Shown here piece after piece: positions 43,167 to 52,809 of a stretch of 64,000 nucleotides of DNA. Each line of letters opens with the position of its first letter. Positions within the stretch are counted from its first letter, which is position 1. The DNA lies in assembly GCA_014323795.1 (NCBI GenBank), contig JACONK010000011.1:1-64000 (forward strand). Direction: 5' to 3'. The translations under genes were made by a program, and so were the position numbers. Source of the DNA: Paracoccaceae bacterium (GTDB lineage Bacteria > Pseudomonadota > Alphaproteobacteria > Rhodobacterales > Rhodobacteraceae). Below the pieces are notes generated by a model. It was not told the origin of the DNA and made no database searches. It was given only the letters and a program-made list of their open reading frames with translations.

Positions 43167-44429
43167 TCATGCCTCCTCTATAGGGGTCCAGACAAGGACG
43201 ATCAGGGCAATAGCCTTCAGCACCAAAGGCACACCCGCATAAAGCAGGGTTAAGGTCCACAATGCCTCTCCCGTATTGGGGCCGGACGGGGTGAACCCCG
43301 TCGCCTCCAGTATTGGCAGCACCGCCGCTGCCGCGATGGCAAGGGTGAATTTCGAACAGAAGTTCCACAGGCCGAAGGCTTGTCCGCCACCGCCGTTCAC
43401 CCGGTCGACGTTGTGCGAAAAGAGCGCGGGCAGAAGGGTGAAATCAGCTCCCAGCGTTGCACCTGACGCCAGGCAGATGATCGCAAATGGAAGCACGTCC
43501 CCGGTTTCCAGAAACAGAGAGAAGGAAAAGGCGGGCAGTGCCAGCATCATGGCAAAGACGAGTGTTTTTTTAGTGCCGTAAACTGCAGCGATTCGGCTCC
43601 ATACCGGGGCAGACGCGGCGGCGGCCAGGAAGAACAGCATCAGGAGCGGGCCACTTGCAGTTTCAGAACCGAGCCGGGCCTCAACAAAAAACAAAAACAC
43701 TGAAGATGACACAGCCACAGGGGCCGCGTTGCAGAGACCCACGATCAGCAGCCGCCGCAGAACCGGATCTCGCAACAGAACGCGCAGCCCGCCTTTTTCA
43801 CGGCGGGACGGGCCGGACCATTCTGAAGCCATCAGCCAGGCCGCTAAAAGGCTGGCGACGAAAAAGCCCCAGGCAAAAACCGCAAGCGGGGCTGCAAGCG
43901 GTATAAGGAACAGAAGGAATGGGATGATCGAAGCCAGGCATATTCCCAGAAGCGTCCCTATCTCTCTCCAGGCGGCAAGCCTTAGGGGCCCGCCATTGCC
44001 CAATTCCTCCCCCTTTGTAATGCCCCGGGCATAGAAGAGAATCCACAGGAAGGAGAATGCCGTGAAGAGCACTGCGAGGCAGCCGATAAACCAGAGCAGC
44101 GGGTCAACCGGTACCGGAATGGCAAAAAGTGCCACCATCGCCGCGCCCAGAATCACCGATGCGATACCCGCAGCGACCCCGCGCCATTTACCCAGGTTAT
44201 CTGCCAGTCGGCCAAGCAACGGATCCTGCGCGAAATCGAGAATTCTCAAGCCAAACAGTGCCAGGCCAATCAGTGCCAGGGACACCTCATAAGTTTCGGC
44301 AAAAAATGTCGGTGCGTGGATATAGATGGGCAGGCCCGCACCCGCCAGCACGGCCCCATAGACCGTGTAGCGGTAAAGCCCGGCTCCATCATCGCACGCC
44401 GGTGCAAGGGTTGTTGCCCGAGATGTCAC
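43167..44429 (-). CDS. MFS/GPH-type transporter
   Basis: 420 residues with about 12 transmembrane segments. The N-terminal half has FGLRILDFAQDPLLGRLADN, close to the glycoside-pentoside-hexuronide:cation symporter signature RxxDxxxDPxxG; the central loop contains SGPSRREKGG. Members of this locus type are annotated as sugar:cation symporters, but placement between lipid-related genes suggests a lipid or lipid-derived cargo. That cargo assignment is inference. Confidence 0.9.
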   Translation of the reverse strand: MTSRATTLAPACDDGAGLYRYTVYGAVLAGAGLPIYIHAPTFFAETYEVSLALIGLALFGLRILDFAQDPLLGRLADNLGKWRGVAAGIASVILGAAMVALFAIPVPVDPLLWFIGCLAVLFTAFSFLWILFYARGITKGEELGNGGPLRLAAWREIGTLLGICLASIIPFLLFLIPLAAPLAVFAWGFFVASLLAAWLMASEWSGPSRREKGGLRVLLRDPVLRRLLIVGLCNAAPVAVSSSVFLFFVEARLGSETASGPLLMLFFLAAAASAPVWSRIAAVYGTKKTLVFAMMLALPAFSFSLFLETGDVLPFAIICLASGATLGADFTLLPALFSHNVDRVNGGGGQAFGLWNFCSKFTLAIAAAAVLPILEATGFTPSGPNTGEALWTLTLLYAGVPLVLKAIALIVLVWTPIEEA

Positions 44430-44434
44430 GGCGG

Positions 44435-44962
44435 CTATACCCCCGTCAGCCGTTTGGCTGCCCGCCGGTCCCGGCTGGTGGGTGCGAGCCAGATGGAAAA
44501 GAACCGTTCGCGCAGGTTCGGATAATCTATCGTGCAGCCCTTGCGACCCTGAACATAAAGGGACACGCGCGACGCGCTTTCAGCCACGCCGGTAATACGA
44601 AACCCGTTGCGCACGTCCGGGATGCAGTTCACCAACTTCTGACGCAGGCTTTTGTGGTCATCCTCTGAACCGCCTTCGACCCGCACAATCTCGGACACTG
44701 TGTTGTCGGCTATCCTTTCTTTGCTGAACCGCTGGCTGTAGATGAGCGTCAGGGCAAATTTCTGGTTGAATGAAAACCGGCCTGCGGTTTCCTGCCAAAG
44801 GCTCGCATCAAACAGCTTAATCCCCCAGGCACGAGTAGTGGCGGCCCCCTGCAGTTCAGGTGTGCTGAAATGCCTGGACACCTCGGGCGGCGGGTTTTGT
44901 GCGGCCAAGGAAACCGACGCACCCAGAACGATGGCGCTTGTGTTTATCGCCAGTTTTTTCAT
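44435..44962 (-). CDS. Exported chalcone-isomerase-like protein
   Basis: 175 residues with a signal peptide (ending SLAAQ). The body matches the bacterial chalcone isomerase-like family: FSTPELQGAATTRAWGIKLF, DASLWQ, FALTLIYSQRFSKERIADNT and WLAPTSRDRRAAKRLTG at the C-terminus. In plants the fold binds fatty acids or isomerises chalcones; in bacteria the function is uncharacterised. Start overlaps the DUF1365 stop by four bases. It may act on modified membrane lipids together with the oxidoreductase upstream. Confidence 0.85.
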   Translation of the reverse strand: MKKLAINTSAIVLGASVSLAAQNPPPEVSRHFSTPELQGAATTRAWGIKLFDASLWQETAGRFSFNQKFALTLIYSQRFSKERIADNTVSEIVRVEGGSEDDHKSLRQKLVNCIPDVRNGFRITGVAESASRVSLYVQGRKGCTIDYPNLRERFFSIWLAPTSRDRRAAKRLTGV

Positions 44963-45708
44963 GAGATATCCTTCTCCGGGACTGGTGGGCGGGGGTGGAA
45001 GGGTGCGCCCTTAAGCCACAGCCGAAAGGCTTGCCAATGGATGAGCCCCAGCACACGCAAGGATCCTATCGGGCGACGCAGCACGGCACCCAGCAGGGAT
45101 CTGGTGGTCATCGGCACCCGGTCGCCATGGAGCGTAGCCAGAATGCCCCCATTGCCTGACCGGTAGTCGATGATGATGCTGATCCGTTCCACGTCGATCC
45201 TGAAGCGGAACTCGTATTGTCCCGAGATCGGCTGAAACGGGGAAACGTGGAAAATCTTCCGTGCGGTCAGCCGATCCGTGGGCTTTATCGGTGCCAGGTC
45301 CGGATTGTGGCACAGGTAGGAATGCCGGTCCCCGTAGGTGTTGGTGACCTCTGCTATCACCACACGCAGGTCATCGGCTGTGTAGACCAGCCAGAAGGAC
45401 ACCGGGTTGAACACGTGTCCAAGCACCCGCGGTTGGGCGAGCAGAAGAATGCGTACCATCCCCAGCTCATGCAGACCGTTCCGCGCCAGTACGCGCCGCA
45501 CCCAAGGCGCACCGCTGCCCGCTTTGCGTGGCCCGCCATGGTCGGCATCATGCAGCGCGATCAGGTTCTTGCGGTTGCGCGAAAATATCCACGGCGCACA
45601 CTGCTGTGCTTCCGGCTCCACCAGCACATAATCCACACCGTAGCGGAAGGCGTTATCAACCGCCCCGCGCCGACTGTGAAATGTCTTGCCCCTTATATGT
45701 TCCGGCAT
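44959..45708 (-). CDS. DUF1365 protein
   Basis: 249 residues. DUF1365 landmarks: FRYGVDYVLVEPE near the start, NRKNLIALHDADHGGP, LLAQPRVLGHVFNPVSFWLV and EVTNTYGDRHSYLC, then a C-terminal hydrophobic stretch. Genes of this family nearly always follow a flavin amine-oxidase-like gene and often precede a cyclopropane-fatty-acid-synthase-type methylase. The methylase is not present here. The ATG at 45708 overlaps the upstream stop in TGATG. Confidence 0.9.
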   Translation of the reverse strand: MPEHIRGKTFHSRRGAVDNAFRYGVDYVLVEPEAQQCAPWIFSRNRKNLIALHDADHGGPRKAGSGAPWVRRVLARNGLHELGMVRILLLAQPRVLGHVFNPVSFWLVYTADDLRVVIAEVTNTYGDRHSYLCHNPDLAPIKPTDRLTARKIFHVSPFQPISGQYEFRFRIDVERISIIIDYRSGNGGILATLHGDRVPMTTRSLLGAVLRRPIGSLRVLGLIHWQAFRLWLKGAPFHPRPPVPEKDIS

Positions 45709-46994
45709 CACGCCCACTGCCGTGCCATCCCCATATCTATAGCCACATCATAGGCACTGGAATAGCCGTCCTCATGGAAGCCGTTGCGCATGTATGCGCC
45801 ACAGAACCACGTGTTGTTCGTTCCCTGCATCGCCCTGATCTTTGTTTGGGCTTCAAGGGCTGCATGATCGAACACCGGATGGCGGAAGCTCGTCTCTTCA
45901 AACGTCAACTCTTCGCGAATCGGGGTTTTCGGGTTGAGCGATTCCAGGATCAGGTCGTCATGCGGGATCGGCTGCAGCGAGTTCATCCAGTAGGTGATGC
46001 CTACCGGCTCTTCCATCTTCTGGTCTTGCACCGTATACGTCCATGAACCCCAGCAGGATTTTCGGCTAGGCATGACCGACGCGTCGCGGTGCAGCACCAC
46101 ACGATTGGGTTGGTATTTGATGGCATGAAGCAGGGCGCGTTCATCCGCGCTCGGGTGCTCCAGCATGGCCAGTGCGTCGTCGGGGTGACAGCCGAAGACC
46201 ACCCGGTCAAAACGTTCCCACCCGCCCCCCTTGGGGCGCACTTCGACACCGGCATTATCGCGGCGCACACTCATGACCGGGGCACTGGGCCGGATGTCGC
46301 AACCCTGTTCAGCCATCGCGTCCGTCATGCGGCGCACGTATTCTATAGATCCCCCATCGATTGTGTACCATTGGTGCTGACCGTAGATGTTCAGCAGGTG
46401 GTGGTTCTGGAAAAACCGGGTCAGGGCCTGGGCTGGGAAGGACATCATCCGGTCAAGCGGTGTGGACCATATCGCCCCTGAAAACGGCAGCAGGTAGTAG
46501 TGCTGGAACCATTTGCCAAGATTAAGCTCTTTCATCAGCTCGCCGAGCGTCATGGATGGATCGGTTGCCGTCTCCACCGCCTTCGCGTTCCAGCGCAGTA
46601 TATCGACCAGCATGCGCAGGAAATTCGGGTTCACGATGTTGCGCTTTTGCGCAAACAGGCTCGCCAAGGAGGTGAGCGCGTATTCCACCTTGCCGCCACC
46701 AGCAGAGACACCAAAACTCATGTCCGATTTTGCAATCGGCACATTGAGATTTTTGAACATTTCCGTCAGACGCGGATAGTTGGGGTAGTTGAAGACAACA
46801 AAGCCGGTGTCCACCGGCTGATCTCCATTCTTTCCCGCAATGACCGTGCGCGCATGTCCGCCAAGCCGGGGCTGGTCTTCGAAAAGCGTTACACGATGGA
46901 CCCTGGATAACAAATATGCCGCCCCCATTCCCGAAATGCCTGCGCCCACCACGGCGATCTTCAGCGGGGCAACTGGCGCGAATTCAAATGGCAT
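45708..46994 (-). CDS. FAD-dependent oxidoreductase (flavin amine oxidase-like, lipid-modifying locus)
   Basis: 428 residues. The Rossmann FAD motif KIAVVGAGISGMGAAYLLS is at ~12-30, followed by PRLGGHARTV and DTGFVVFNYPNYPRL; the C-terminal FAD-contact WFCGAYMRNGFHEDGYSSAY is present. This protein with DUF1365 resembles the enzymes implicated in methylated/furan fatty acid formation in Rhodobacter sphaeroides, where the operon lies next to the sigma factor RpoE and ChrR. That equivalence is from memory and is not proven here. First gene of the minus-strand six-gene operon; the 324 bp upstream hold no sigma gene. Confidence 0.9.
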   Translation of the reverse strand: MPFEFAPVAPLKIAVVGAGISGMGAAYLLSRVHRVTLFEDQPRLGGHARTVIAGKNGDQPVDTGFVVFNYPNYPRLTEMFKNLNVPIAKSDMSFGVSAGGGKVEYALTSLASLFAQKRNIVNPNFLRMLVDILRWNAKAVETATDPSMTLGELMKELNLGKWFQHYYLLPFSGAIWSTPLDRMMSFPAQALTRFFQNHHLLNIYGQHQWYTIDGGSIEYVRRMTDAMAEQGCDIRPSAPVMSVRRDNAGVEVRPKGGGWERFDRVVFGCHPDDALAMLEHPSADERALLHAIKYQPNRVVLHRDASVMPSRKSCWGSWTYTVQDQKMEEPVGITYWMNSLQPIPHDDLILESLNPKTPIREELTFEETSFRHPVFDHAALEAQTKIRAMQGTNNTWFCGAYMRNGFHEDGYSSAYDVAIDMGMARQWA

Positions 46995-47318
46995 ATTCGG
47001 GTTCCGTCTTCATTTCCGCTGGAAACCAAACGCACGAACACGCGAAAAGATCATTTTTAAGGCTCTTGCTTCTGTTAATTGTTTCTGATTGGTTTGCCCG
47101 TTCAGTGCGTTAGCCCTGAATTCCGGATGCCCTGACATCACGCTCCCGTGCAGCACCGCGAGATTAAGAACGCGGCCAGCGCGCGGATGGCGGAAGAATA
47201 TGCCCGGTGTACCCCGATGAAAGCATGGCACAATCTGCTTGGGGTATCCGGTAAGACCTTGCAATTCAAGAGCTTACCTGCGCGTCTGACGCAATCGATA
47301 TTGGGTGTTTAACGAGGT
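46995..47318. other. 324-bp spacer upstream of the FAD oxidoreductase operon
   Basis: No gene seen. It must hold the promoter of the minus-strand FAD oxidoreductase operon. A TGATCT on the minus strand at ~47050 resembles the RpoE-type -35 TGATCC, but no matching -10 (TAAGA-like) was seen at the proper distance. No remnant of rpoE, chrR or a methylase was recognised. Confidence 0.5.
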
Positions 47319-48620
47319 TCATCCCGTCTTCACGCGCTCCTTTGCAAGTCGGCGGATGCGCCTGACGGCCAGCCACACCAGAAACACGACCGGGGGCACC
47401 AGGATTGCGGTCAGCCAGCCTTCGGACATGCCGATTGTCGGGCCGAATGGTAAAAGCAGTTGCGCCAACAATCCCGTGGCGTAGTAGCTGATCGCAACCA
47501 CCGACAGGCCTTCGACGGTTTGCTGGAGCCGCAGTTGCAGTGCCGCACGCCTGTCCATCTGTTCCAACAGGCGGCGATTCTGTTCGTTTGTTTCCACCGT
47601 CACCCGGGTAGACAGCAGGCGGGAGGCCCGTGCGGCACGACCTGATATGCCTTCCAGCCGGGCCTGGGCGGCACGGCAAGTGCGCATGGCCGGATCAAAT
47701 CGCCGCTGCATGAATTCGGTGAAAAGCTGCATGCCGTTCACCCGCTGTTCGCGCAGCACCTCGATGCGCTGGTGCACGATGGCTGAATAGGCCTCTGCCG
47801 CGGAAAAGCGATAGGCCGTGTCAGCAGAGAAGCTCTCGACCCGTGCGGATAGCTCCAGCAAGCGATCAAGCTCTGTTCGCCGGTCCACATCCGGCTGTGT
47901 CATACCGTTGACAACCGCGCCCATTTCGCGATCAAGCCCGTCAAGCTGGGCAAAGACATCGCGGGCAATCGGCAAAGTCAGCATGGCGGTCGATTTGTAG
48001 GTCTCTATCTCAATCAGCCGCTGCACGACCCGGCCGATGCGCTGCGGACCGGTGTCACCGATACGAAACACCGCAAAGCGCACGTGCCCGCGGGGATCAA
48101 GCCGAAAATCCCCGGCAATCAGCGCGTCCTGGCCCAGGACGAAACTGGCGGCGAGGGATTCTGCCACAAACCAGTCACGCCTGACTGAACGCAGCCGCTC
48201 CACCGCCGCCTCTGCCGTATCGGCCTGTTCGACCCGCACCAAAACGGACGTCAAAAGCCGCCCTTCAACCCGGTTCAGCCAAACCTCCGGCAGTGCATCG
48301 AAAAGTATCCCGCTGAACGGCGGATCACCGGCAAACTCCTGGTGAAGGGCGTAGGTCACAAACTCCGTATGCCGTTCCCAGCGCAGGATGACTTCGCCCA
48401 GTCTGGCGGTCATCTGGTTTGCATCGGGGGCCGGGTGGGGGGTGCCGTAGTGGTCCAGAAGCGCGAGCAGTGCGTCCTTGTCGGTATTCGTCTTCACGTC
48501 CCGCCCGATGGCCAGACACGCCGTGCGGGCAGGCGCATTAACCTCGTGAAACGGGCGGGCGTGCAGCTCGTTTGTCAGGACAACGCGGTCAGGATGGACA
48601 GGGAGTTTCGAAATCGACAT
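47319..48620 (-). CDS. DUF3422 membrane protein
   Basis: 433 residues. The N-terminus HPDRVVLTNELHARPFHEVN is the family hallmark; a long soluble region with EVILRWERHTEFVTYAL follows; two transmembrane helices lie at the C-terminus (AISYYATGLLAQLLLPF and LTAILVPPVVFLVWLAV) followed by a basic tail. The layout recalls CorA-like transporters but transport has not been shown for DUF3422, to my knowledge. Stands alone between two spacers. Confidence 0.92.
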   Translation of the reverse strand: MSISKLPVHPDRVVLTNELHARPFHEVNAPARTACLAIGRDVKTNTDKDALLALLDHYGTPHPAPDANQMTARLGEVILRWERHTEFVTYALHQEFAGDPPFSGILFDALPEVWLNRVEGRLLTSVLVRVEQADTAEAAVERLRSVRRDWFVAESLAASFVLGQDALIAGDFRLDPRGHVRFAVFRIGDTGPQRIGRVVQRLIEIETYKSTAMLTLPIARDVFAQLDGLDREMGAVVNGMTQPDVDRRTELDRLLELSARVESFSADTAYRFSAAEAYSAIVHQRIEVLREQRVNGMQLFTEFMQRRFDPAMRTCRAAQARLEGISGRAARASRLLSTRVTVETNEQNRRLLEQMDRRAALQLRLQQTVEGLSVVAISYYATGLLAQLLLPFGPTIGMSEGWLTAILVPPVVFLVWLAVRRIRRLAKERVKTG

Positions 48621-49213
48621 CCGTAATTTACTTTCAGGGCTTCACGTCCGGGCGACATAGGACGATGCGGGTTTTGAAACAAGATACGCAACCCGCGTTG
48701 CGGCCTTGTATTTATGGCGGCGTGGGCGTCGGTGCCGCGTCATCCTTCCTGGTTTCAAAATCAAAATGCCGGGTTTCAGGGCACGTCGCTCCGCCTTCGT
48801 GGCGGTGGTCCGGCTGCTTTCGGTATGCCTGTGCGTCGGTCCGAAATGTTTATCGGCACTATCCGCCTGTTCTTCCGGGTGCCCGATATCTTTGGCGAGG
48901 CATCGACAGATCTCCCAAGGGTCGTGCGCCACACTGTTCGCGCATACATTCTTCAGTATAGGCAGCAGGACGCCGGACATGGCCATGCAGGTGGTGGCTG
49001 ATACAATTCGGACCCGGGTCAGACCCGGGCGATGAAATCTTCGCGCACGACCGCTGGCAGGCGGGCGCAGGGTTCGCCGCAGACCGCTTCCGATGACAGG
49101 AATATCAACACCCCGTCGGCGGTTTCGCCTTCGATCAGATATTTTGTAGCGCGATTATCCCTATTTCGATAAGTGACCCTAATTTATCGCGTTGTGTCAC
49201 TGTCATTGCCGGA
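48621..49213. other. 593-bp spacer between DUF3422 and mutL
   Basis: Most of it shows no recognisable gene. The part next to mutL contains a minus-strand coding-like remnant (49019-49183). A short palindromic hairpin lies at 49013-49029 (CCCGGGT CAG ACCCGGG). Confidence 0.5.
49019..49183 (-). pseudogene. Possible remnant of a small gene downstream of mutL
   Basis: An open minus-strand frame of 54 codons without ATG, GTG or TTG at its 5' end. The sequence from ~49147 reads like a real protein: TKYLIEGETADGVLIFLSSE and ARLPAVVREDFIARV before TGA. No family recognised. Either the start was lost or an alternative start codon is used. Confidence 0.3.
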
Positions 49214-51025
49214 TCATCGCCGCCCGAACAGACGCTCAATATCGGCGAGCTTCAGTTCCACGTAGGTGGGGCGCCCGTGGTTGCACTGGCCGGAATGAGG
49301 TGTTGCCTCCATCTCTCGCAAAAGAGCGTTCATCTCGTCCGCACCCATCCGGCGACCGGACCGGACGGAGCCATGGCAGGCGACCCGGCTCAACACCGCT
49401 TCGATTCGGTCTGTAACCGTCTGGCTGGCACCGCAGTCGGACAGTTCGTCAGCGATATCGCGCACTATTGCCTCGGCGTTGACCTCCCCCAGCAGGGCAG
49501 GGGTTTCCCGTACGCAGACAGATTCGCCGCCAAAATCCTCAATGTGCAGGCCAAGCCGTGCGAGATCATCCGCCAGCCCCAAAACCGAGGCGTGATCCTC
49601 CGGTGCCAGATTGACGATTTCCGGGATAAGCAATGCCTGTCCGGGGATGCCGCGCCCTGCCAGCCCGGTTTTCAGCCGCTCATAGACCAGCCGTTCATGG
49701 GCCGCGTGCTGGTCGACGATCACCATCCCGTCAACGGTTTGCGTTATGATGTAATTCTCATGCACCTGCGCTCGGGCGGCACCGAGCGGTGCGTCGCTTT
49801 CCACGACCTCAGTTTCCGGCTCTACCCGTGCGAAAACAGGTGCCGATACTTCGTGGAAGCCCGGCGCGTTCAGCATTGCCGGGCGGCTTGCAACATTCGT
49901 CTGATAGATGAGTGGTGCCGTCGATTCTGATCGAAACGCGCCGAGCGTTGCGTCCGCCACGGTCGTTGATGCGCGGTGCCCGGCACCCGCAAGCGCATTT
50001 CGCAAGGCACTGGCGATCAGCCCACGGGCAGTACCGGGGTCGCGAAAGCGCACCTCCGTTTTCGCCGGATGCACGTTCACATCAACCAGCATCGGGTCAC
50101 ATTCCAGAAAGAGTGCCAGCACCGGGTGTCGGTCGCGGTGCAGGAAATCTGAATAGGCCCCCCGGACCGCCCCGAAGAACAGTTTGTCCCGCACGGGTCG
50201 GCCATTCACGAAAAGGTATTGGTGTGCCGCAGACCCGCGCGAATATGTGGGCAGACTGGCAAACCCGGTAAGCGTGATTTCCGCCTGCCCCGCATCGATC
50301 CGCAGCGCATTGGCGTTGAACTCGCGGCCTAAAATCCGTGCGAGCCGCGAATCAAGTGCCGAAAACATATCTCCCGTGCCCGGGTCGGCTGTAAACGTCA
50401 CCCGCGGTTTGCCACCGGAGACATCGCGCAGGGTGAAACCCACCATTGGCTTTGCCATCGCAAGCCGTTTGACAACATCGATTATGGCCGCACGTTCTGC
50501 CCTGTCCGTGCGCAGGAATTTCAGCCGTGCAGGTATTGCGTGAAACAGATCGGCGAGCTCCGCCACCGTCCCGCGCCGCAGGGCTGCAGGTTTCACCGGG
50601 CCGATTGCCCCGTCTGACACCGTTATCTCTGCTGCCGCATCACTGCCCTCCGTGCGTGATGTGATGGTCAGCCGCCCGACCGCCCCCATGCTCGGCAATG
50701 CTTCCCCGCGAAACCCGAATGTGTGGATATTTAAAAGGTCCGTGCCGTCAATCTTCGACGTGGCATGGCGCGACAGCGCAATTGGAAGTTCGCCTGCCGG
50801 GATGCCGTGACCGTCATCGGTGACCCGAACCAGTGTTTTGCCGCCATCTGCATAATCCACCGTAATCCGCCGTGTGCCGGCATCCAGGGCGTTTTCAACA
50901 AGTTCCTTGATCACGCTGGCTGGCCGTTCAATCACCTCACCCGCCGCGATGCGGTTGGCTGCCGCATCCGGCAGTTGCCGGATCGGTGCACGTGCAGGGC
51001 TTATGGGGGTATCGGGCACATTCAT
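49214..51025 (-). CDS. mutL: DNA mismatch repair protein MutL
   Basis: MutL couples MutS mismatch recognition to strand incision. 603 residues. The GHKL ATPase region shows [37 protein letters not shown] and [10 protein letters not shown]; the C-terminal dimerisation domain contains the metal-dependent endonuclease motif [13 protein letters not shown], plus [13 protein letters not shown] and [13 protein letters not shown]. So it is the endonuclease-active type usual in bacteria without MutH. The gene appears complete, which speaks against loss of mismatch repair as the cause of the erosion. Confidence 0.97.
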   Translation of the reverse strand: MNVPDTPISPARAPIRQLPDAAANRIAAGEVIERPASVIKELVENALDAGTRRITVDYADGGKTLVRVTDDGHGIPAGELPIALSRHATSKIDGTDLLNIHTFGFRGEALPSMGAVGRLTITSRTEGSDAAAEITVSDGAIGPVKPAALRRGTVAELADLFHAIPARLKFLRTDRAERAAIIDVVKRLAMAKPMVGFTLRDVSGGKPRVTFTADPGTGDMFSALDSRLARILGREFNANALRIDAGQAEITLTGFASLPTYSRGSAAHQYLFVNGRPVRDKLFFGAVRGAYSDFLHRDRHPVLALFLECDPMLVDVNVHPAKTEVRFRDPGTARGLIASALRNALAGAGHRASTTVADATLGAFRSESTAPLIYQTNVASRPAMLNAPGFHEVSAPVFARVEPETEVVESDAPLGAARAQVHENYIITQTVDGMVIVDQHAAHERLVYERLKTGLAGRGIPGQALLIPEIVNLAPEDHASVLGLADDLARLGLHIEDFGGESVCVRETPALLGEVNAEAIVRDIADELSDCGASQTVTDRIEAVLSRVACHGSVRSGRRMGADEMNALLREMEATPHSGQCNHGRPTYVELKLADIERLFGRR

Positions 51026-51122
51026 TTCGTGAACAGTAACATGCAGGGGGATGATTTGGAAACGGCTTTGCGGTCATCTCAACCCTTGCAGGTGCTTCGT
51101 AAAACCCCTAAAATCCCGTGCC

Positions 51123-51779
51123 ATGAGAACGCCTCTCATATCCGTTGCGGTGCTTTGGCTTTCTGCGGCACCGGTGCTGACACATCCTCACGTGTTCATT
51201 GACAGCGGGTTAACCTTTCTGTTTGACAACGAGGGACAGCTGGCCGCGGTGCAGGTAGTGTGGGCCTATGACGAATTCTATTCTCTTCTGCAGTTGGAGG
51301 ATATGGGGATTGACGAAGACGGTGACGGGGTTCTGACAGCAGAGGAAGGAACCAGACTGGCCGGATACGATACCAATTGGATCGAAGGGTATGAGGGCGA
51401 CCTCTACCTGGCTGTCGGCGGACAAACCGTGAACTTGGCCGGTCCGATAAAACCGGGTGCCATGCTTCAGGACGGGCGCATCGTATCCTGGCACACTCGC
51501 CCGATTCTCACCCGCGTGGACGCAGAGGTATCCGAGCTTACGGCAAAGATCTATGACCCGACCTTTTATACCGCCTACACGACCGACCTTGGCATCACCG
51601 CGACGGGGCGTAAGAATTGCAGGATTTTCAAGACTCCGCCTGACCTGAACAAGGCCTACAATCTGGTTGAAGAACTGCTTTATGGCCCGGGTTCCGAGGA
51701 CGCGGGCGAAGACAATTTTCCGGCTGTGGGCGAGAGCTTCGCTGACACGATAACCGTTTCATGCGCGCAGCCCTTCTGA
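51123..51779 (+). CDS. Exported DUF1007 protein, metal-transport associated
   Basis: 218 residues with a signal peptide ending near VLTHPHVFID; HPHVFIDS at the mature N-terminus is the DUF1007 hallmark and probably metal-binding. DEDGDGVLTAEEG looks like a single EF-hand-like loop. Members lie beside Ni/Co or Zn transporters, as here: the stop overlaps the permease start by 19 bases. Probably a periplasmic metal chaperone; this is inferred from context. Start ATG 51123; the frame upstream is antisense to mutL and not homologous. Confidence 0.88.
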   Translation: MRTPLISVAVLWLSAAPVLTHPHVFIDSGLTFLFDNEGQLAAVQVVWAYDEFYSLLQLEDMGIDEDGDGVLTAEEGTRLAGYDTNWIEGYEGDLYLAVGGQTVNLAGPIKPGAMLQDGRIVSWHTRPILTRVDAEVSELTAKIYDPTFYTAYTTDLGITATGRKNCRIFKTPPDLNKAYNLVEELLYGPGSEDAGEDNFPAVGESFADTITVSCAQPF

Positions 51780-52669
51780 CAGCGGTCATGCTGCTTGCAA
51801 TCGCCGCGCTTTGGCTCTGGTTCGGCGGCGGCATGGATCGGGTCGCCATCCGGGCTGCACAGGGTCAGCGGGAGTTCCAAAACGCCATAGCGGGTGCGCT
51901 GCGACAGGTGCGGACCGGCGACGCTGGCACCCTGCCCCTGGTGTCGGGTGTCTGCTTTGCATACGGTTTTTTTCATGCTGTCGGCCCCGGGCATGGCAAG
52001 ATACTTATCGGCGGCTACGGGGTGGCGACCCGTGTGACGCTGATGCGGTTATCGATGCTGGCGGTTATCTCCAGCCTGGCTCAGGGGCTGTCAGCGATTC
52101 TTATGGTTCTGGGCGGCATCCTGCTTTTTGATCTCAGCCGTAAGGCACTGGTGGGCATCACTGAAGACCACTTCGCCCCGGCCTCTTACGCAGCCATAGG
52201 GCTGATTGGCCTGTGGCTTTTACTCCGCAGCATACGAAAATTGTGGGCCATGTGCGGGGCGGCGCATCACCCCCATCCCGATCATGATCAGGGGAAGGTT
52301 TGCCACCGGTGCAATCACCGCCACGTTCCGACGATGGAAGAGGCGTCCAGCCTCACTTCGTGGAAAGAGGCTGCGCTCCTTATCGGTGCCATCGCCGTGC
52401 GCCCTTGCACCGGGGCCCTTTTCCTGCTGATCATCTGCTGGCGTATGGATATGATGGCCACCGGCATCGCCGGAACTTTCGCCATGGCCCTGGGCACGGC
52501 GAGCATGTCCGTGGTTGTGGCCTTTGCTTCCGTGATCTTTCGTGAAGGTGCCCGTACCAGTGTCGGCGACAGCCGCACGGCGCAATTTGTCGCGCCTGTC
52601 CTGGAACTGGCGGCCGGTCTGATAGTGGCCATCGTCGCAACCCGGTTGTTTCTGCGCACGATTGCCTGA
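51761..52669 (+). CDS. Nickel/cobalt transporter of the NicO/RcnA type
   Basis: 302 residues, about six transmembrane helices. The metal signature AYGFFHAVGPGHGKILIGGY is in the second helix region; a His/Asp-rich cytoplasmic loop (AAHHPHPDHDQGKVCHRCNH) follows; AVRPCTGALFLL is the second conserved motif. Members export or import Ni2+/Co2+. With DUF1007 and a cobalamin pathway in the same window, cobalt handling is a sensible guess, though direction and metal are not decided by sequence. Confidence 0.9.
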   Translation: MRAALLTAVMLLAIAALWLWFGGGMDRVAIRAAQGQREFQNAIAGALRQVRTGDAGTLPLVSGVCFAYGFFHAVGPGHGKILIGGYGVATRVTLMRLSMLAVISSLAQGLSAILMVLGGILLFDLSRKALVGITEDHFAPASYAAIGLIGLWLLLRSIRKLWAMCGAAHHPHPDHDQGKVCHRCNHRHVPTMEEASSLTSWKEAALLIGAIAVRPCTGALFLLIICWRMDMMATGIAGTFAMALGTASMSVVVAFASVIFREGARTSVGDSRTAQFVAPVLELAAGLIVAIVATRLFLRTIA

Positions 52670-52710
52670 GGCGGGGACAGGGCGGCACTGCCCGCCGAAT
52701 CTTCCGGTTC

Positions 52711-52735
52711 CTGCCAGGCAGCCAGGGCCTGGCAG
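52711..52735. terminator. Terminator-like hairpin between converging genes
   Basis: 52711-52719 (CTGCCAGGC) and 52727-52735 (GCCTGGCAG) are perfect complements with a seven-base loop. It lies between the stop of the metal permease (52669) and the stop of the opposing GST gene (52810). No strong T-run on either side, so it may act as a bidirectional weak terminator. Confidence 0.55.
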
Positions 52736-52809
52736 GCAAGTTGCGCCAGTGCCAAGGGGGCAGATCAAACAGAAGCCGTATGCCACAGACGCTTCTTCGG
52801 ATCAAATGA

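Noticed and set aside
47000-47110. RpoE-type promoter for the FAD oxidoreductase operon
   Set aside because: Only a TGATCT is seen; no acceptable -10 at 16-19 bp, so the call would be guesswork.
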